A stretch of 64,000 nt of DNA from JAQUBU01 sp036677685 (GTDB taxonomy: Bacteria > Bacillota > Syntrophomonadia > Syntrophomonadales > Syntrophomonadaceae): NCBI GenBank assembly GCA_036677685.1, contig JAVBWA010000014.1:1-64000 (forward strand), in the 5' to 3' direction. Below are positions 53,177 to 62,068 of the stretch, in pieces. The notes beneath the pieces were generated by a model. The model was not told the origin of the DNA and ran no database searches. It saw nothing but the letters and a program-made list of their open reading frames with translations. Every line of letters begins with the position of its first letter. Within the stretch, counting starts at the first letter, position 1. Both the position numbers and the translations under genes were made by a program.

Positions 53177-54052
53177 ATGTTCTGGGAACAGTTGCTGAAC
53201 GGTCTGACCCTGGGCAGTACTTATGCTTTGATCGCTCTGGGCTATACCATGGTCTATGGAATCGTACAGCTAATCAATTTTGCCCATGGTGAGATCTATA
53301 TGTTTGGCGCTTTTGCCGGATTGTTTCTGGTTACCTTTTGCGGAGTCAATATCATTGTTGCTTTGTTGGGGGCTATGGCCTTTTGCATGCTCTTGGGTAT
53401 CTTGATTGAGCGCATCGCTTACCGCCCGTTGAGAGGTAAATCATCCCGGCTTTCCGGTTTGATCAGTGCCCTGGGAGTTTCCATATTTCTTTCCACTTTG
53501 ATGGTTCTTTTGGCGCAAACCAATACCCGCCGTTATCCCGATGTAATTCCCAGCCAAACTTTCCAGCTGGGCGCCCTTGATTTTTCCCTGATGCAGGTGA
53601 TTATTCTTGTGTTTTCAGCAGCCTTGATGGTGGGTTTGCAGCTTATGGTGCAGAAGACCCGCATCGGCAAAGCTATGCGGGCTTGTTCACAGGATTTGGA
53701 TGCGGCTTATTTGATGGGAATTAACGTCAACCGGGTAATTTCCTTTACCTTTGCGATTGGCTCAGCACTGGCGGCAGCGGGGGGCGTTATGGTAGGTATC
53801 TATTATAATGCGGTATGGCCGTATATGGGAACGATGGCCGGGCTGAAGGCATTTGCGGCTGCAGTCTTGGGCGGCATCGGTTCGATACCGGGAGCTATGA
53901 TCGGAGGCATCAGCCTGGGCGTTTTGGAAATACTGGGTGTAGCTTATCTGTCCTCATCCTATAAAGATGCCATTGCTTTCGGTATTCTCATCCTGGTATT
54001 GCTGGTTCGGCCCCAGGGCTTGCTGGGGCAAAAGATATCCAAGAAGGTGTAG
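53177..54052 (+). CDS. livH: Branched-chain amino-acid ABC transporter permease LivH
   Basis: A 291-residue permease (~8 helices): start MFWEQLLNGLTLGSTYALIALGYTMVYG, the typical LivH block INFAHGEIYMFGAF, and FAAAVLGGIGSIPGAMIGG near the end. The ATG at 53177 follows the GGGGAGG at 53164, which rules out the frame from 53162. It overlaps tightly with livM. Confidence 0.92.
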   Translation: MFWEQLLNGLTLGSTYALIALGYTMVYGIVQLINFAHGEIYMFGAFAGLFLVTFCGVNIIVALLGAMAFCMLLGILIERIAYRPLRGKSSRLSGLISALGVSIFLSTLMVLLAQTNTRRYPDVIPSQTFQLGALDFSLMQVIILVFSAALMVGLQLMVQKTRIGKAMRACSQDLDAAYLMGINVNRVISFTFAIGSALAAAGGVMVGIYYNAVWPYMGTMAGLKAFAAAVLGGIGSIPGAMIGGISLGVLEILGVAYLSSSYKDAIAFGILILVLLVRPQGLLGQKISKKV

Positions 54053-54949
54053 GTGAAGACATTGGATGCGGTTTTATCACAATATATCGATCCCTATTAC
54101 CTGCGAATAATGGTCTTGATCGGTATAAATATCATACTGGCTCTGGGAATTAATCTGATTACCGGGGTTACCGGCCAGTTAACCATGGGTCATGCCGGGT
54201 TTATGAGCATAGGAGCTTATACTTCAGCTATTCTATCCATGCAATTCGGCTTTTCTTATGCCGGGGCGGTACTGGCGGGAGCGGTAATGGCTGCTTTGTT
54301 CGGCATCATTATTGGAATCCCCACACTAAGGCTGGAAGGTGATTACTTGGCAATGGTTACCATTGGTTTTGCAGAAATAATCCGGGTATTCTTCCTGAAT
54401 TTTGAACCCGGGGGCAAAGCAGTGGGACTGGCAGGAATCCCGCAACATACTACATTCGTCACAGTTTGGCTGGCGGTTTTGGTAGTCATATTGCTCAATA
54501 CCCGTCTCCTGAATTCCCGGATTGGGAGGGCCTTATACGCCATAAGGGAAAACGAAATCGCGGCGGAGTCATCCGGGATTGACACTACCCAATTGAAAAT
54601 ACTGGCTTTTATGGTGGGAGCATTTCTGGGCGGCCTGGGCGGCGGCCTTTATGCCCATTACATGTACTATATAAATCCCCAGGATTTTGGCTTTATGAAA
54701 TCCATAGAACTGTTAAACATGGTGGTTCTGGGCGGGATGGGCAGTATACCCGGTACTATCCTGGGGGCCTGCATTCTGACATTGGCTCCGGAACTGCTGA
54801 GAATCGTCGCTGAATACCGTTTGTTGTTTTATGGCGCCTTGCTGGTGATTTTAATGATATTCCGCCCCAATGGTTTGCTGGGTGATGTTAGGATCTATGA
54901 TCTTAAAAAACGTTGGAGGAAAAAAGAGGTGGAAACATGCCAGTCCTAA
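54053..54949 (+). CDS. livM: Branched-chain amino-acid ABC transporter permease LivM
   Basis: A 298-residue permease: GQLTMGHAGFMSIGAYTSAI, IGIPTLRLEGDYLAMVTIGF, IGRALYAIRENEIAAESSGID and VVLGGMGSIPGTILGA. GTG start immediately after the livH stop. Its end overlaps the livG start region by 13 nt. Confidence 0.92.
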   Translation: MKTLDAVLSQYIDPYYLRIMVLIGINIILALGINLITGVTGQLTMGHAGFMSIGAYTSAILSMQFGFSYAGAVLAGAVMAALFGIIIGIPTLRLEGDYLAMVTIGFAEIIRVFFLNFEPGGKAVGLAGIPQHTTFVTVWLAVLVVILLNTRLLNSRIGRALYAIRENEIAAESSGIDTTQLKILAFMVGAFLGGLGGGLYAHYMYYINPQDFGFMKSIELLNMVVLGGMGSIPGTILGACILTLAPELLRIVAEYRLLFYGALLVILMIFRPNGLLGDVRIYDLKKRWRKKEVETCQS

Positions 54950-55701
54950 GTTTGAAAAACATAAGCCAGGAGTTTGGCGGCTTGCGGGCTTTGGATGCGG
55001 TTAATATGGATGTGGAAGAACTGGCTATTTACGGTATAATCGGACCCAATGGAGCCGGCAAAACCACCTTGTTTAATATTATCACCGGAATTTATGTCCC
55101 TACTGAAGGCAGTTTGATTTTTCAAGGGCGCAATGTAAATGGGGTTGCAACTCATAGTATTGCGCGGCTCGGCATCGCCCGCACTTTTCAGAATATAAGG
55201 CTTTTTAACAAGCTCTCGGTTTTGGACAATGTCCGGGTGGGCAGTCACGGTGTAAGCAAAAGCGGATTTTTCAGCAGTATGCTGGGTTTACCCAATATGC
55301 TCCGTGAAGAAAAGCAGATTAAGGAAGACGCTGGCAGGCTTCTTGAACTGGTCGGTCTTTATAGTAAAAGGCAGGAGTATGCAGAAAACCTGGCCTATGG
55401 TGAACAGCGCAAACTGGAAATCGCCCGGGCCCTGGCTTTAAAACCTTCGCTGCTGCTCTTGGACGAACCTGCCGCCGGGATGAACTCGGGAGAAAAAGCC
55501 GAACTGATGGAACTTATCAGGAAAATCCGGCAGGATATGAAGATTACCATTCTATTGGTGGAACATGACATGAATCTGGTTATGAATATCTGCGAGCGCA
55601 TAGCCGTACTGGATTATGGCCGTAAAATTGCCGAAGGCTCACCTGCGGAAGTAAAAGCAGATGAAAGAGTAATTCAGTCTTACCTGGGAGCAGGCGCATG
55701 A
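54937..55701 (+). CDS. livG: Branched-chain amino-acid ABC transporter ATPase LivG
   Basis: About 254 residues: Walker A GPNGAGKTTLFN, Q-loop RTFQNIRLF, signature LAYGEQRKLEIA, Walker B LLLDEPAAGMN, and VEHDMNLVM. The second ATPase livF normally found next to it is absent; the following gene is an exporter-type membrane protein. Start follows GAGGTGGAAAC. Confidence 0.93.
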   Translation: MPVLSLKNISQEFGGLRALDAVNMDVEELAIYGIIGPNGAGKTTLFNIITGIYVPTEGSLIFQGRNVNGVATHSIARLGIARTFQNIRLFNKLSVLDNVRVGSHGVSKSGFFSSMLGLPNMLREEKQIKEDAGRLLELVGLYSKRQEYAENLAYGEQRKLEIARALALKPSLLLLDEPAAGMNSGEKAELMELIRKIRQDMKITILLVEHDMNLVMNICERIAVLDYGRKIAEGSPAEVKADERVIQSYLGAGA

Positions 55702-56576
55702 AACCCCTGAACATCTATCTTTTAATATTTTTATCGATTTTTTGTATAGCGACCTCATCCATTATCATCCGGTATTCCAACTCACCCGCCATGATTATAG
55801 CCCTCTATCGCGTGGTGTTTACTTCAATACTGGCTGGAATGTTGGGTGGTCCCCGCCTGTTTGCCAACTTAAAGGCCATAAGCCGGTGCGATTATTTCTA
55901 CATATTAGTGTCCGGTATTTTTTTAGCCTTGCACTTTGCTTTCTGGATAAGCTCATTGAATTACACCAGTATTCCCAGTTCGGTTTTATTTACAAATTTA
56001 CAGGTTATTTTTGTTCTTTTGTTTTCGATATTGTTTCTTAAAGAAAAAGTTAATGCTTGGGTGACCGGGGGTATTCTGCTGGCTATTTTGGGCAGTGCCT
56101 TGATTGGCGGGGGCGACCTGGCTTCCGGGCGTTTTTATGGTGATATGCTGGCTTTGGCCAGCGGGCTTTTTATAGCCATATACTTTATTTTAGGAAGGCA
56201 GGTGCGAAGCCGGGTGGATGCCTGGCCGTACACCTGTGCCGTGTCGGTGGTGGCGGTTTTGGTTTTGTGGCCGGCTGCTGCTTCGTTTAATTTGCTGCTT
56301 ACCGGCTTTGAAATGCGGGAGTGGGTCCTCTTCTTTCTTCTGGCCTTAGGACCGGGTATTGCCGGACATGGTGTTCTCAACTGGACCCTGAAATATGTAA
56401 AGGCCCCCGTGGTTTCGGTTTCCATACTCGGTGAATCCGTGGGGGCCAGCATCCTGGCTTATATCTTTTTTCGCGAGTTGCTGCTATGGTACCAAATCAT
56501 CGGTGGCATCTTTATTTTGGCCGGCATCTATATGGCCGCCAGCAATGAAGCCAAATCCCAACTCCCTGCCAACTAA
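55698..56576 (+). CDS. EamA/DMT-family transporter
   Basis: A 292-residue protein with ten helices and two EamA repeats (IIIRYSNSPAMIIALYRVVF; the second around 150-290, e.g. VVSVSILGESVGASILAYIFF). DMT carriers export amino acids, nucleotide derivatives or other metabolites. It overlaps livG by four nucleotides and occupies the place of livF, so it is in the same operon. Its stop is 5 nt from a convergent gene. Confidence 0.9.
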   Translation: MKPLNIYLLIFLSIFCIATSSIIIRYSNSPAMIIALYRVVFTSILAGMLGGPRLFANLKAISRCDYFYILVSGIFLALHFAFWISSLNYTSIPSSVLFTNLQVIFVLLFSILFLKEKVNAWVTGGILLAILGSALIGGGDLASGRFYGDMLALASGLFIAIYFILGRQVRSRVDAWPYTCAVSVVAVLVLWPAAASFNLLLTGFEMREWVLFFLLALGPGIAGHGVLNWTLKYVKAPVVSVSILGESVGASILAYIFFRELLLWYQIIGGIFILAGIYMAASNEAKSQLPAN

Positions 56577-56580
56577 ACAC

Positions 56581-57558
56581 CTACTTGTATATTTTGGTCC
56601 AGCTGGTGTTGGGGAAGTAGTGTTCCACTATCTGGCGGGCTTTTTTCCCTTCTTTGGCCATAGTGAATGCACCCCATTGCTCCATACCGCAGCCATGGCC
56701 CCAACCGTCGCCTTTAAAGACGATATAATTGCCTTCAGGTTTAATACTGCTGAAAATAGTTGAATATAGCTGGTCAAATCCTACTTTTTCGCGCAGCATG
56801 GAGGCTGGAATTGAAGCCTTACCGGCAGTGATAGTCAATGCCCGACCGGATGGACCTTTCTTGCTTATACGGATATCATCCAATGAGCCGGCTTTGTTGC
56901 CCATGATATTTTTAATCTGCCAGCGCGGCACCTTGACCGTCCAGTTCTTATACTTGGCAGGGGCGTTTTTCATGCCATTGGTTGTTACCGGAACCAGATA
57001 TGAAGCTTTGGTTTTTAACTTGGGAAAACCTTCTTCCACACTGGCTGTCTTGTTTTTGGACAGCGAATGGAACAGGGCATAGACAAACTTGCCTTTATAG
57101 GTTAAGACCTCGCCGCGGGTTGCTTCTACTGCCTTGCTGATATTGGGGGTGATGGCTTTTTCGTCATAAGCTTGAAACTCGGTATGGTCGTCACTAGCAT
57201 CAGTGTTGTGCTTAGCCCGCGTACCATTTTCATACTCCAACAAGGCCAGAGTCATGGTACGGGCAACGATAGCCTGGGCTTTCAAAGCCTCCATCGGATA
57301 CTTAGGCCCGATTTCTGCGGCTACTACCCCCTTGAGGTATTCTTCCATTTTTAAACGCTGGGTTTCGCCGGTTGCCTTACGATACAGGGTGATAGTAGGT
57401 TCATTTTTGTACTTAATGACTTCCGGCGCCAAACTCTGCGGCTGAACGGTTTTGGGTATCGGCTTTTTGGCTTCTTTTTGGCAGCCGCCGATACAAGATA
57501 GCAGAGCGGTAATTAGAATGAATACCAGGATTTTAGTGCAAATTCTTCTTTTAAGCAA
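56581..57558 (-). CDS. SpoIID/LytB-domain lipoprotein
   Basis: About 325 residues with a lipobox (LLSCIGGC) and a SpoIID domain: LKMEEYLKGVVAAEIGPKYPMEALKAQAIVARTMTL, THGW/GDGWGHGCGMEQWGAFTMAKEGKKARQIVEHYFP. SpoIID-type enzymes cleave cell-wall glycan during engulfment. The TTG at 57558 follows AAAGGAG on the minus strand. Could be a SpoIID paralogue rather than spoIID itself. Confidence 0.88.
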   Translation of the reverse strand: MLKRRICTKILVFILITALLSCIGGCQKEAKKPIPKTVQPQSLAPEVIKYKNEPTITLYRKATGETQRLKMEEYLKGVVAAEIGPKYPMEALKAQAIVARTMTLALLEYENGTRAKHNTDASDDHTEFQAYDEKAITPNISKAVEATRGEVLTYKGKFVYALFHSLSKNKTASVEEGFPKLKTKASYLVPVTTNGMKNAPAKYKNWTVKVPRWQIKNIMGNKAGSLDDIRISKKGPSGRALTITAGKASIPASMLREKVGFDQLYSTIFSSIKPEGNYIVFKGDGWGHGCGMEQWGAFTMAKEGKKARQIVEHYFPNTSWTKIYK

Positions 57559-57688
57559 AAAACTCGCTCCTTTACTTTTTTGCACTAGTTTTCCCTGGCA
57601 TTTTTTACTTATGTCTGGCAAACTCAGGTATTTTCTTCGCTTGTTGGAGGACTATAATAGAATTGTTGAATTTAGAGGAGGAATTAAT

Positions 57689-58147
57689 ATGCATATTGTA
57701 CTGGTGGAGCCTGAAATTCCCCAGAATACAGGTAATATCGCCCGAACCTGCGCTTTGACTGGTACCAACCTGCACTTGGTGCGGCCTTTGGGTTTTTCCC
57801 TGGAAGATCGCTATATGAAAAGAGCCGGTTTAGATTATTGGGATAAAGTTGAATTAAAGCTATGGGACAGCTTTGAAGAATTGGCCGGACATTATTACGA
57901 AGCCCGGTTTTTTCTGGCTACTACCCGGACTGAACATAATTACCATCTGGCACAGTATCCACCAGACAGTTTTTTGGTCTTTGGTAAAGAAACTAAAGGT
58001 TTACCCGAGCGAATTCTTCAGGCATATCCCGACAACCATATACGTATACCCATGCGCGATATTGGACGTTCACTTAATTTGGCGAATTCAGCGGCTATTA
58101 TTTTATATGAAGCATTAAGGCAAAATAATTTTATAGCTTTAAAATAA
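57689..58147 (+). CDS. trmL: tRNA (cytidine/uridine-34-2'-O)-methyltransferase
   Basis: A 152-residue SPOUT methyltransferase: MHIVLVEPEIPQNTGNIART, VFGKETKGLPERIL, PMRDIGRSLNLANSAAI. All blocks of TrmL/YibK are seen. It methylates the wobble base of tRNA-Leu. ATG follows GAGGAGGAATTAAT. Divergent from the SpoIID gene. Confidence 0.93.
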   Translation: MHIVLVEPEIPQNTGNIARTCALTGTNLHLVRPLGFSLEDRYMKRAGLDYWDKVELKLWDSFEELAGHYYEARFFLATTRTEHNYHLAQYPPDSFLVFGKETKGLPERILQAYPDNHIRIPMRDIGRSLNLANSAAIILYEALRQNNFIALK

Positions 58148-58173
58148 GGGACTTTAGCCCTTATTTAAAAAAA
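58142..58173 (+). terminator. Intrinsic terminator overlapping the trmL stop
   Basis: Stem AAATAAGGG/CCCTTATTT with a 7-nt loop; A-rich after, so more of a bidirectional hairpin. Confidence 0.6.
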
Positions 58174-58296
58174 ATTAGCAATGCAGCAGGAAAAAAGACC
58201 CGATTTGAATAATAGTAAAATAGAACACATTCTATGTCTCTTTAGCCTGTTGCAAAAACAAATGTAAATTATGATAAATATCGGATAACAACTTGG

Positions 58297-60264
58297 ATGC
58301 AAACGGTCAAGAAGATGAGCTTTTTGGAAAAATGGCTTTTGGATCGGATAGGGGAGAAAAAATTGAACGAAATAGTCCCAGGAACAAACAAGGTTCACTT
58401 ACAGACCACTGTTGAAGATTTAAATACTCTGAGCGACAGGCTCGGTGAACTTTTCATAATATTTGACCAGCATAAGATAATCAAATTCGTGAATAATAAA
58501 GCCCTGGAGGTTCTTAAATACCACAAAATAATAGGAAAGAGCATTTTGTCTTTGATCAGCGATGAGCACAAAGATAGACTGGACAAAGAAATCAGTAAAC
58601 TATTGAGCCAGGGGCTTGGCAGTTTTATCGAATTGCCGGTGATTGGCAAAGACGGCATCCCGCGTATTATTCTTTTTAAAAGCGCTCCGATTATTGAAGA
58701 AGGAAAAATAACCGGGGGAATAACCCTTGGCCATGATATAAGTGCACAGCAGTATGCCACCGAAGCCCAGCGTATTACCGAGGAAAAATTGGCAGCCGCT
58801 TTTAATCTCAGCCCGGAAATGATAGCCATCAGCTCTCTTGAAGAAGGGCGGTATTTGGAAATTAACGATGCCTTTCTAAACCTTTTTGGCTACAGCCATG
58901 AGGAAGTAGTGGGCAAGACGGTCCGTGAACTGAACATTTGGGTTAATCCTCAAAATCGTGCCCGGCTGCAAAAGATGATATTAAACAATCCAATAGTTCG
59001 CGGAATTGAAGACAGCTTTAGGAAAAAGTCAGGTGAAACATGGATAGGAATTTGTTCTTTTGCCCGGTTAACTATCGGCGGAGAACCTTGCATATTAACG
59101 GTCGGAACTGATATTACTGAAAAAAGACATATGGAAGACGAACTCCTTAAAGCCGGCAAACTGGAATCTTTAGGTGTTCTGGCGGGTGGTTTGGCTCACG
59201 ATTTCAACAATTTGCTGACTATTATCATGGGTAATCTAACTCTAAGCAAAATGAGCAGTCTGAATAATCCTGATTTGCTTAGATTTCTGCAAGAAGCTGA
59301 ACATGCCACTTTGCAAGCTCGCGGTTTAACCCAGCAATTGCTTACCTTTGCCCGGGGGGGAGCCCCGGTGATGAAAATAACTGCCGTTGAAGAATTAATC
59401 AGAAATGCAGTGACGTTTTCCTTAAGTGGCTCTAATGTTAAAGCCCGGTTTAAAATTCAAGAAAACCTCTGGAAAGTAAAAATAGATGCGGGACAGGTCA
59501 ACCAGGTAATAAACAATCTTATTATTAATGCGGTTCAGGCCATGCCTGATGGGGGAGAAATCCTGGTCACGGCCGAGAACATAGAATTGGATGAGCACGC
59601 CCATCCTTTAAAAAGCGGTTCTTATGTGCGGTTATCGATCAAGGATCAGGGCAAAGGCATTCCCGAACAATGTCTGGATAAGATATTCGATCCCTACTTT
59701 ACTACCAAGGAGAAAGGAACTGGTCTTGGGCTGGCTACTGCTTTTTCAATTATCAACCGGCACGGGGGTCACCTGTATTGTGAATCTGTTCCGAATGTCG
59801 GGGCTACCTTTTATATCTCCCTGCCTGCGTTTTGTGACAAGGTTGAATTAGCTGAAGAAGAGGAAAGACTTCCTTTGCATGGCAAGGGGCGGGTGCTGGT
59901 AATGGATGATCAATACCAGATAAAGACCATGTTGGGTGAAATGCTGATTCAGTTGGGATATGAACCTGAATTGTCCGAGGATGGAATCGAAACCATTGAG
60001 AAATACCGGGAGGCTATGGCGAAGGGTAATCCTTTTCACGCGGTAATAATGGATCTGACCATTCCGGGAGGGATGGGGGGCAAGAAAGCACTTGAAGGCC
60101 TTCTGGCAATTGATCCTGATGTTAAAGTAATAATAAGCAGCGGTTATACTAATGAATCGAATATATCCCAGTATCAGGAATCGGGATTTCAAGCAGTTCT
60201 TGGCAAACCATATAGTATCATAGAACTGAGTGAAGTGTTGCAGGAGGTAATTCAAAAAGCATAA
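58297..60264 (+). CDS. PAS-PAS hybrid sensor histidine kinase with receiver domain
   Basis: A 655-residue soluble kinase with no membrane helix. Two PAS domains (~45-160 and ~165-280), a HisKA dimerisation domain with H-box LAHDFNNLLTIIMGNL, an HATPase domain (N-box INNLIINAVQAMP; G-boxes DQGKGIPE, GTGLGLATAFSI), then a C-terminal receiver with VLVMDDQ and phospho-Asp in AVIMDLTIPGGMGG. HDFNN-type kinases usually act with an NtrC-like or free receiver. Next gene is a response regulator-GGDEF, so a phosphorelay to cyclic-di-GMP is likely (inference). Confidence 0.92.
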   Translation: MQTVKKMSFLEKWLLDRIGEKKLNEIVPGTNKVHLQTTVEDLNTLSDRLGELFIIFDQHKIIKFVNNKALEVLKYHKIIGKSILSLISDEHKDRLDKEISKLLSQGLGSFIELPVIGKDGIPRIILFKSAPIIEEGKITGGITLGHDISAQQYATEAQRITEEKLAAAFNLSPEMIAISSLEEGRYLEINDAFLNLFGYSHEEVVGKTVRELNIWVNPQNRARLQKMILNNPIVRGIEDSFRKKSGETWIGICSFARLTIGGEPCILTVGTDITEKRHMEDELLKAGKLESLGVLAGGLAHDFNNLLTIIMGNLTLSKMSSLNNPDLLRFLQEAEHATLQARGLTQQLLTFARGGAPVMKITAVEELIRNAVTFSLSGSNVKARFKIQENLWKVKIDAGQVNQVINNLIINAVQAMPDGGEILVTAENIELDEHAHPLKSGSYVRLSIKDQGKGIPEQCLDKIFDPYFTTKEKGTGLGLATAFSIINRHGGHLYCESVPNVGATFYISLPAFCDKVELAEEEERLPLHGKGRVLVMDDQYQIKTMLGEMLIQLGYEPELSEDGIETIEKYREAMAKGNPFHAVIMDLTIPGGMGGKKALEGLLAIDPDVKVIISSGYTNESNISQYQESGFQAVLGKPYSIIELSEVLQEVIQKA

Positions 60265-60392
60265 TTAGAATTCTAGACACCTATTGAAAATATCTTGTGT
60301 AAAAAAATTAAATATAGCAAATTTTTCTATACAGCCTTTTTGATTTGACGTATGATGATATTGTTATTGTTGGAAAGGAGATGTATAAAGCA

Positions 60393-61292
60393 ATGCGGGT
60401 GTTGGTAGCTGACGATGATGCCTTATCCAGAAAGATCTTACAGGAGTCGCTTAACCACTGGGGATATGAGCCGGTTATTACCAAAGATGGCAATGAAGCA
60501 TGGGAGTTGCTTAAAGAGGACGGAGGACCGACCCTAATCGTACTGGATTGGGTAATGCCTGGAATGGAAGGGATTGAGGTATGTCGAAGGGTTAGAGCTA
60601 GAAACACCGCAAATTACTTGTATATTATATTGCTTTCGGCCAGGAACTCACATGAAGATGTAATCAAAGGACTGGAATCAGGCGCTGATGATTATATTAT
60701 AAAACCGTTCCACTCGGAGGAATTGAGATCCCGGCTCAAGATTGGCCAGCGGATTATTGAACTGGAAAAGCGGATTTTGTGCCTGGCGAGTACGGATTAT
60801 CTAACCGAACTATTGAACCGCAGGGCCTTTATGAAGCGGATGGAAGCTGAGATAAACCGGGTTGCGCGGGAAAAGAAAAGCTTGGGCATTGTCATAGCCG
60901 ATCTTGATCATTTCAAAGCAGTAAATGATACATATGGACACCAGGCGGGCGACTTGGTTCTGCAGGAATTTGCCCGCTGTCTGTCTTCTTCGTTTAGAAT
61001 TTATGATTTTATAGGCCGCTACGGAGGAGAGGAATTTATTGTGGGGCTGCCGGGAGCAAGTGCGGAAGTTTCTGGAGCCATAGCCGAGCGGGTGAGAAAG
61101 AAATTTGAAGAACATGTGACTATGATCCCCGGTTGCGATTCGGGAATCAGCGTTACTTCCAGTTTCGGAATTTCGGCTATGGAAAACGGGCAGCCGGTTT
61201 TAGATATAGACGGATTGATTAAGCAGGCTGATATTGCCTTATACCGGGCCAAAGAGCAAGGCCGCAACCGGGTTGAAATATTCAAGACTTAA
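60393..61292 (+). CDS. Response regulator with diguanylate cyclase (GGDEF) domain
   Basis: About 299 residues: receiver (LVADDDALSRK; phospho-Asp in LIVLDWVMPGMEG) and GGDEF domain with the active motif GRYGGEEF. Five residues before it is RIYD, the RxxD inhibitory I-site that binds c-di-GMP. So an active, product-inhibited cyclase is expected. Preceded by GGAAAGGAG; an ATG at 60381 is too close to that site, so 60393 is used. Likely target of the kinase upstream. Confidence 0.92.
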   Translation: MRVLVADDDALSRKILQESLNHWGYEPVITKDGNEAWELLKEDGGPTLIVLDWVMPGMEGIEVCRRVRARNTANYLYIILLSARNSHEDVIKGLESGADDYIIKPFHSEELRSRLKIGQRIIELEKRILCLASTDYLTELLNRRAFMKRMEAEINRVAREKKSLGIVIADLDHFKAVNDTYGHQAGDLVLQEFARCLSSSFRIYDFIGRYGGEEFIVGLPGASAEVSGAIAERVRKKFEEHVTMIPGCDSGISVTSSFGISAMENGQPVLDIDGLIKQADIALYRAKEQGRNRVEIFKT

Positions 61293-61322
61293 AACCTGCA
61301 GTTTTAAAAATGATAAAAAAAT

Positions 61323-61350
61323 AAAAAAACCCTTACGGGTTTTTTTTATT
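61323..61350. terminator. Bidirectional terminator between the cyclase and ferredoxin genes
   Basis: Stem AAAAAAACCC/GGGTTTTTTT with a TTAC loop; A-run on one side and eight T on the other, suitable for both converging genes. Confidence 0.9.
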
Positions 61351-61372
61351 ATAAGAATAAAATTATAAGATT

Positions 61373-61546
61373 TTATTCATTGGGTACTGGTGCTTCAACC
61401 GGGCATACATCGGCACAGGAACCACATTCAGTACACAGTTCAGGATCGATAACATATTTATCTTCACCTTCGCTAATTGCTTCCACTGGGCATTCATCAA
61501 CGCATATACCGCAGGAAATACATTCATCTGTGATGATATAGGTCAT
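61373..61546 (-). CDS. 2[4Fe-4S] ferredoxin
   Basis: A 57-residue ferredoxin with two CxxCxxCxxxCP motifs (CISCGICVDECP, CTECGSCADVCP). This is the standard clostridial ferredoxin and electron carrier. The ATG is preceded by AAAGGAGG on the minus strand, which rules out the longer frame to 61573. Confidence 0.95.
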   Translation of the reverse strand: MTYIITDECISCGICVDECPVEAISEGEDKYVIDPELCTECGSCADVCPVEAPVPNE

Positions 61547-61581
61547 TATGCTCCCTCCTTTGCTCCAAATCAACTATTAGC

Positions 61582-61610
61582 ATTATAATGAACGCGTTTT
61601 TGTTTGTCAA
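61582..61610 (-). promoter_or_regulatory. Consensus sigma-A promoter of the ferredoxin gene
   Basis: On the minus strand TTGACA (61605-61610) and TATAAT (61582-61587) are separated by exactly 17 bases, about 36 nt before the ferredoxin start. This is the best consensus promoter in the window. Confidence 0.85.
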
Positions 61611-61660
61611 TTTGATAAACATTGGATTTATCAAATGCAGCGTATGTAATGATGAATTAT

Positions 61661-61750
61661 AAGGGTCGGGTTCCTATTAAGAAAACAGGCGGCGGGTTCT
61701 GATCCTCCGTATCCTTGCAACGGTGGGGCAGTTTCTTCCGATGCTTAAAT
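61661..61750 (+). repeat. Dispersed structured repeat, copy 9 (5' truncated)
   Basis: Starts inside the unit at GGTCGGGTTCC, keeps GGCGGCGGG and GCAGTTTCTTCCGATGCTTAA but lacks the first arm and one side of the hairpin. First of three tandem copies before the thiamine pyrophosphokinase gene. Confidence 0.7.
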
Positions 61751-61787
61751 TTGATAAAATAATATTCATTGATGGAATAGGCAGATA

Positions 61788-61922
61788 ATATAACGAGGCT
61801 AAAAGTGTCCCCCGCTACTTTAATGGTTGGGTTTCTATTAAGAAAAGAGGCGACGGGTTCCGATCCCCTGCCTCGTTGCAGCGGTGTGTTGAAACTGCTC
61901 CGCAGTTTCTTCGGGTGCTTAA
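61788..61922 (+). repeat. Dispersed structured repeat, copy 10
   Basis: Nearly full unit: ATATAACGAGGC start, CTGCCTCGTTGCAGCGG arm, GAAACTGCTCCGCAGTTTC hairpin and TTCGGGTGCTTAA end. Confidence 0.8.
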
Positions 61923-62053
61923 ACGAGGCGAAAAGTCCTCCCCGCTACTTTAACGGTCGGGTTTCTATTAAGAAAACAAGCGGCGGGTTCCGATCCCATG
62001 CCTCGTTGCAGCGGTGTGTTGAAACTGCTCCGCAGTTTCTTTCGATACTAAAA
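61923..62053 (+). repeat. Dispersed structured repeat, copy 11
   Basis: Head-to-tail with copy 10: CGAGGCGAAAAG start, ATGCCTCGTTGCAGCGG arm, GAAACTGCTCCGCAGTTTC hairpin. It ends about 15 nt before the ATG of the next gene. Confidence 0.8.
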
Positions 62054-62068
62054 GACAGGAGAAGAAAA

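Noticed and set aside
25820..62053. CRISPR array
   Set aside because: The repeats are dispersed among genes, differ in length, and have no regular spacers or cas genes.
61805..62068. N-terminal extension of the thiamine pyrophosphokinase
   Set aside because: The extra 88 codons translate repeat copies 10 and 11; the ribosome site before 62069 sets the true start.
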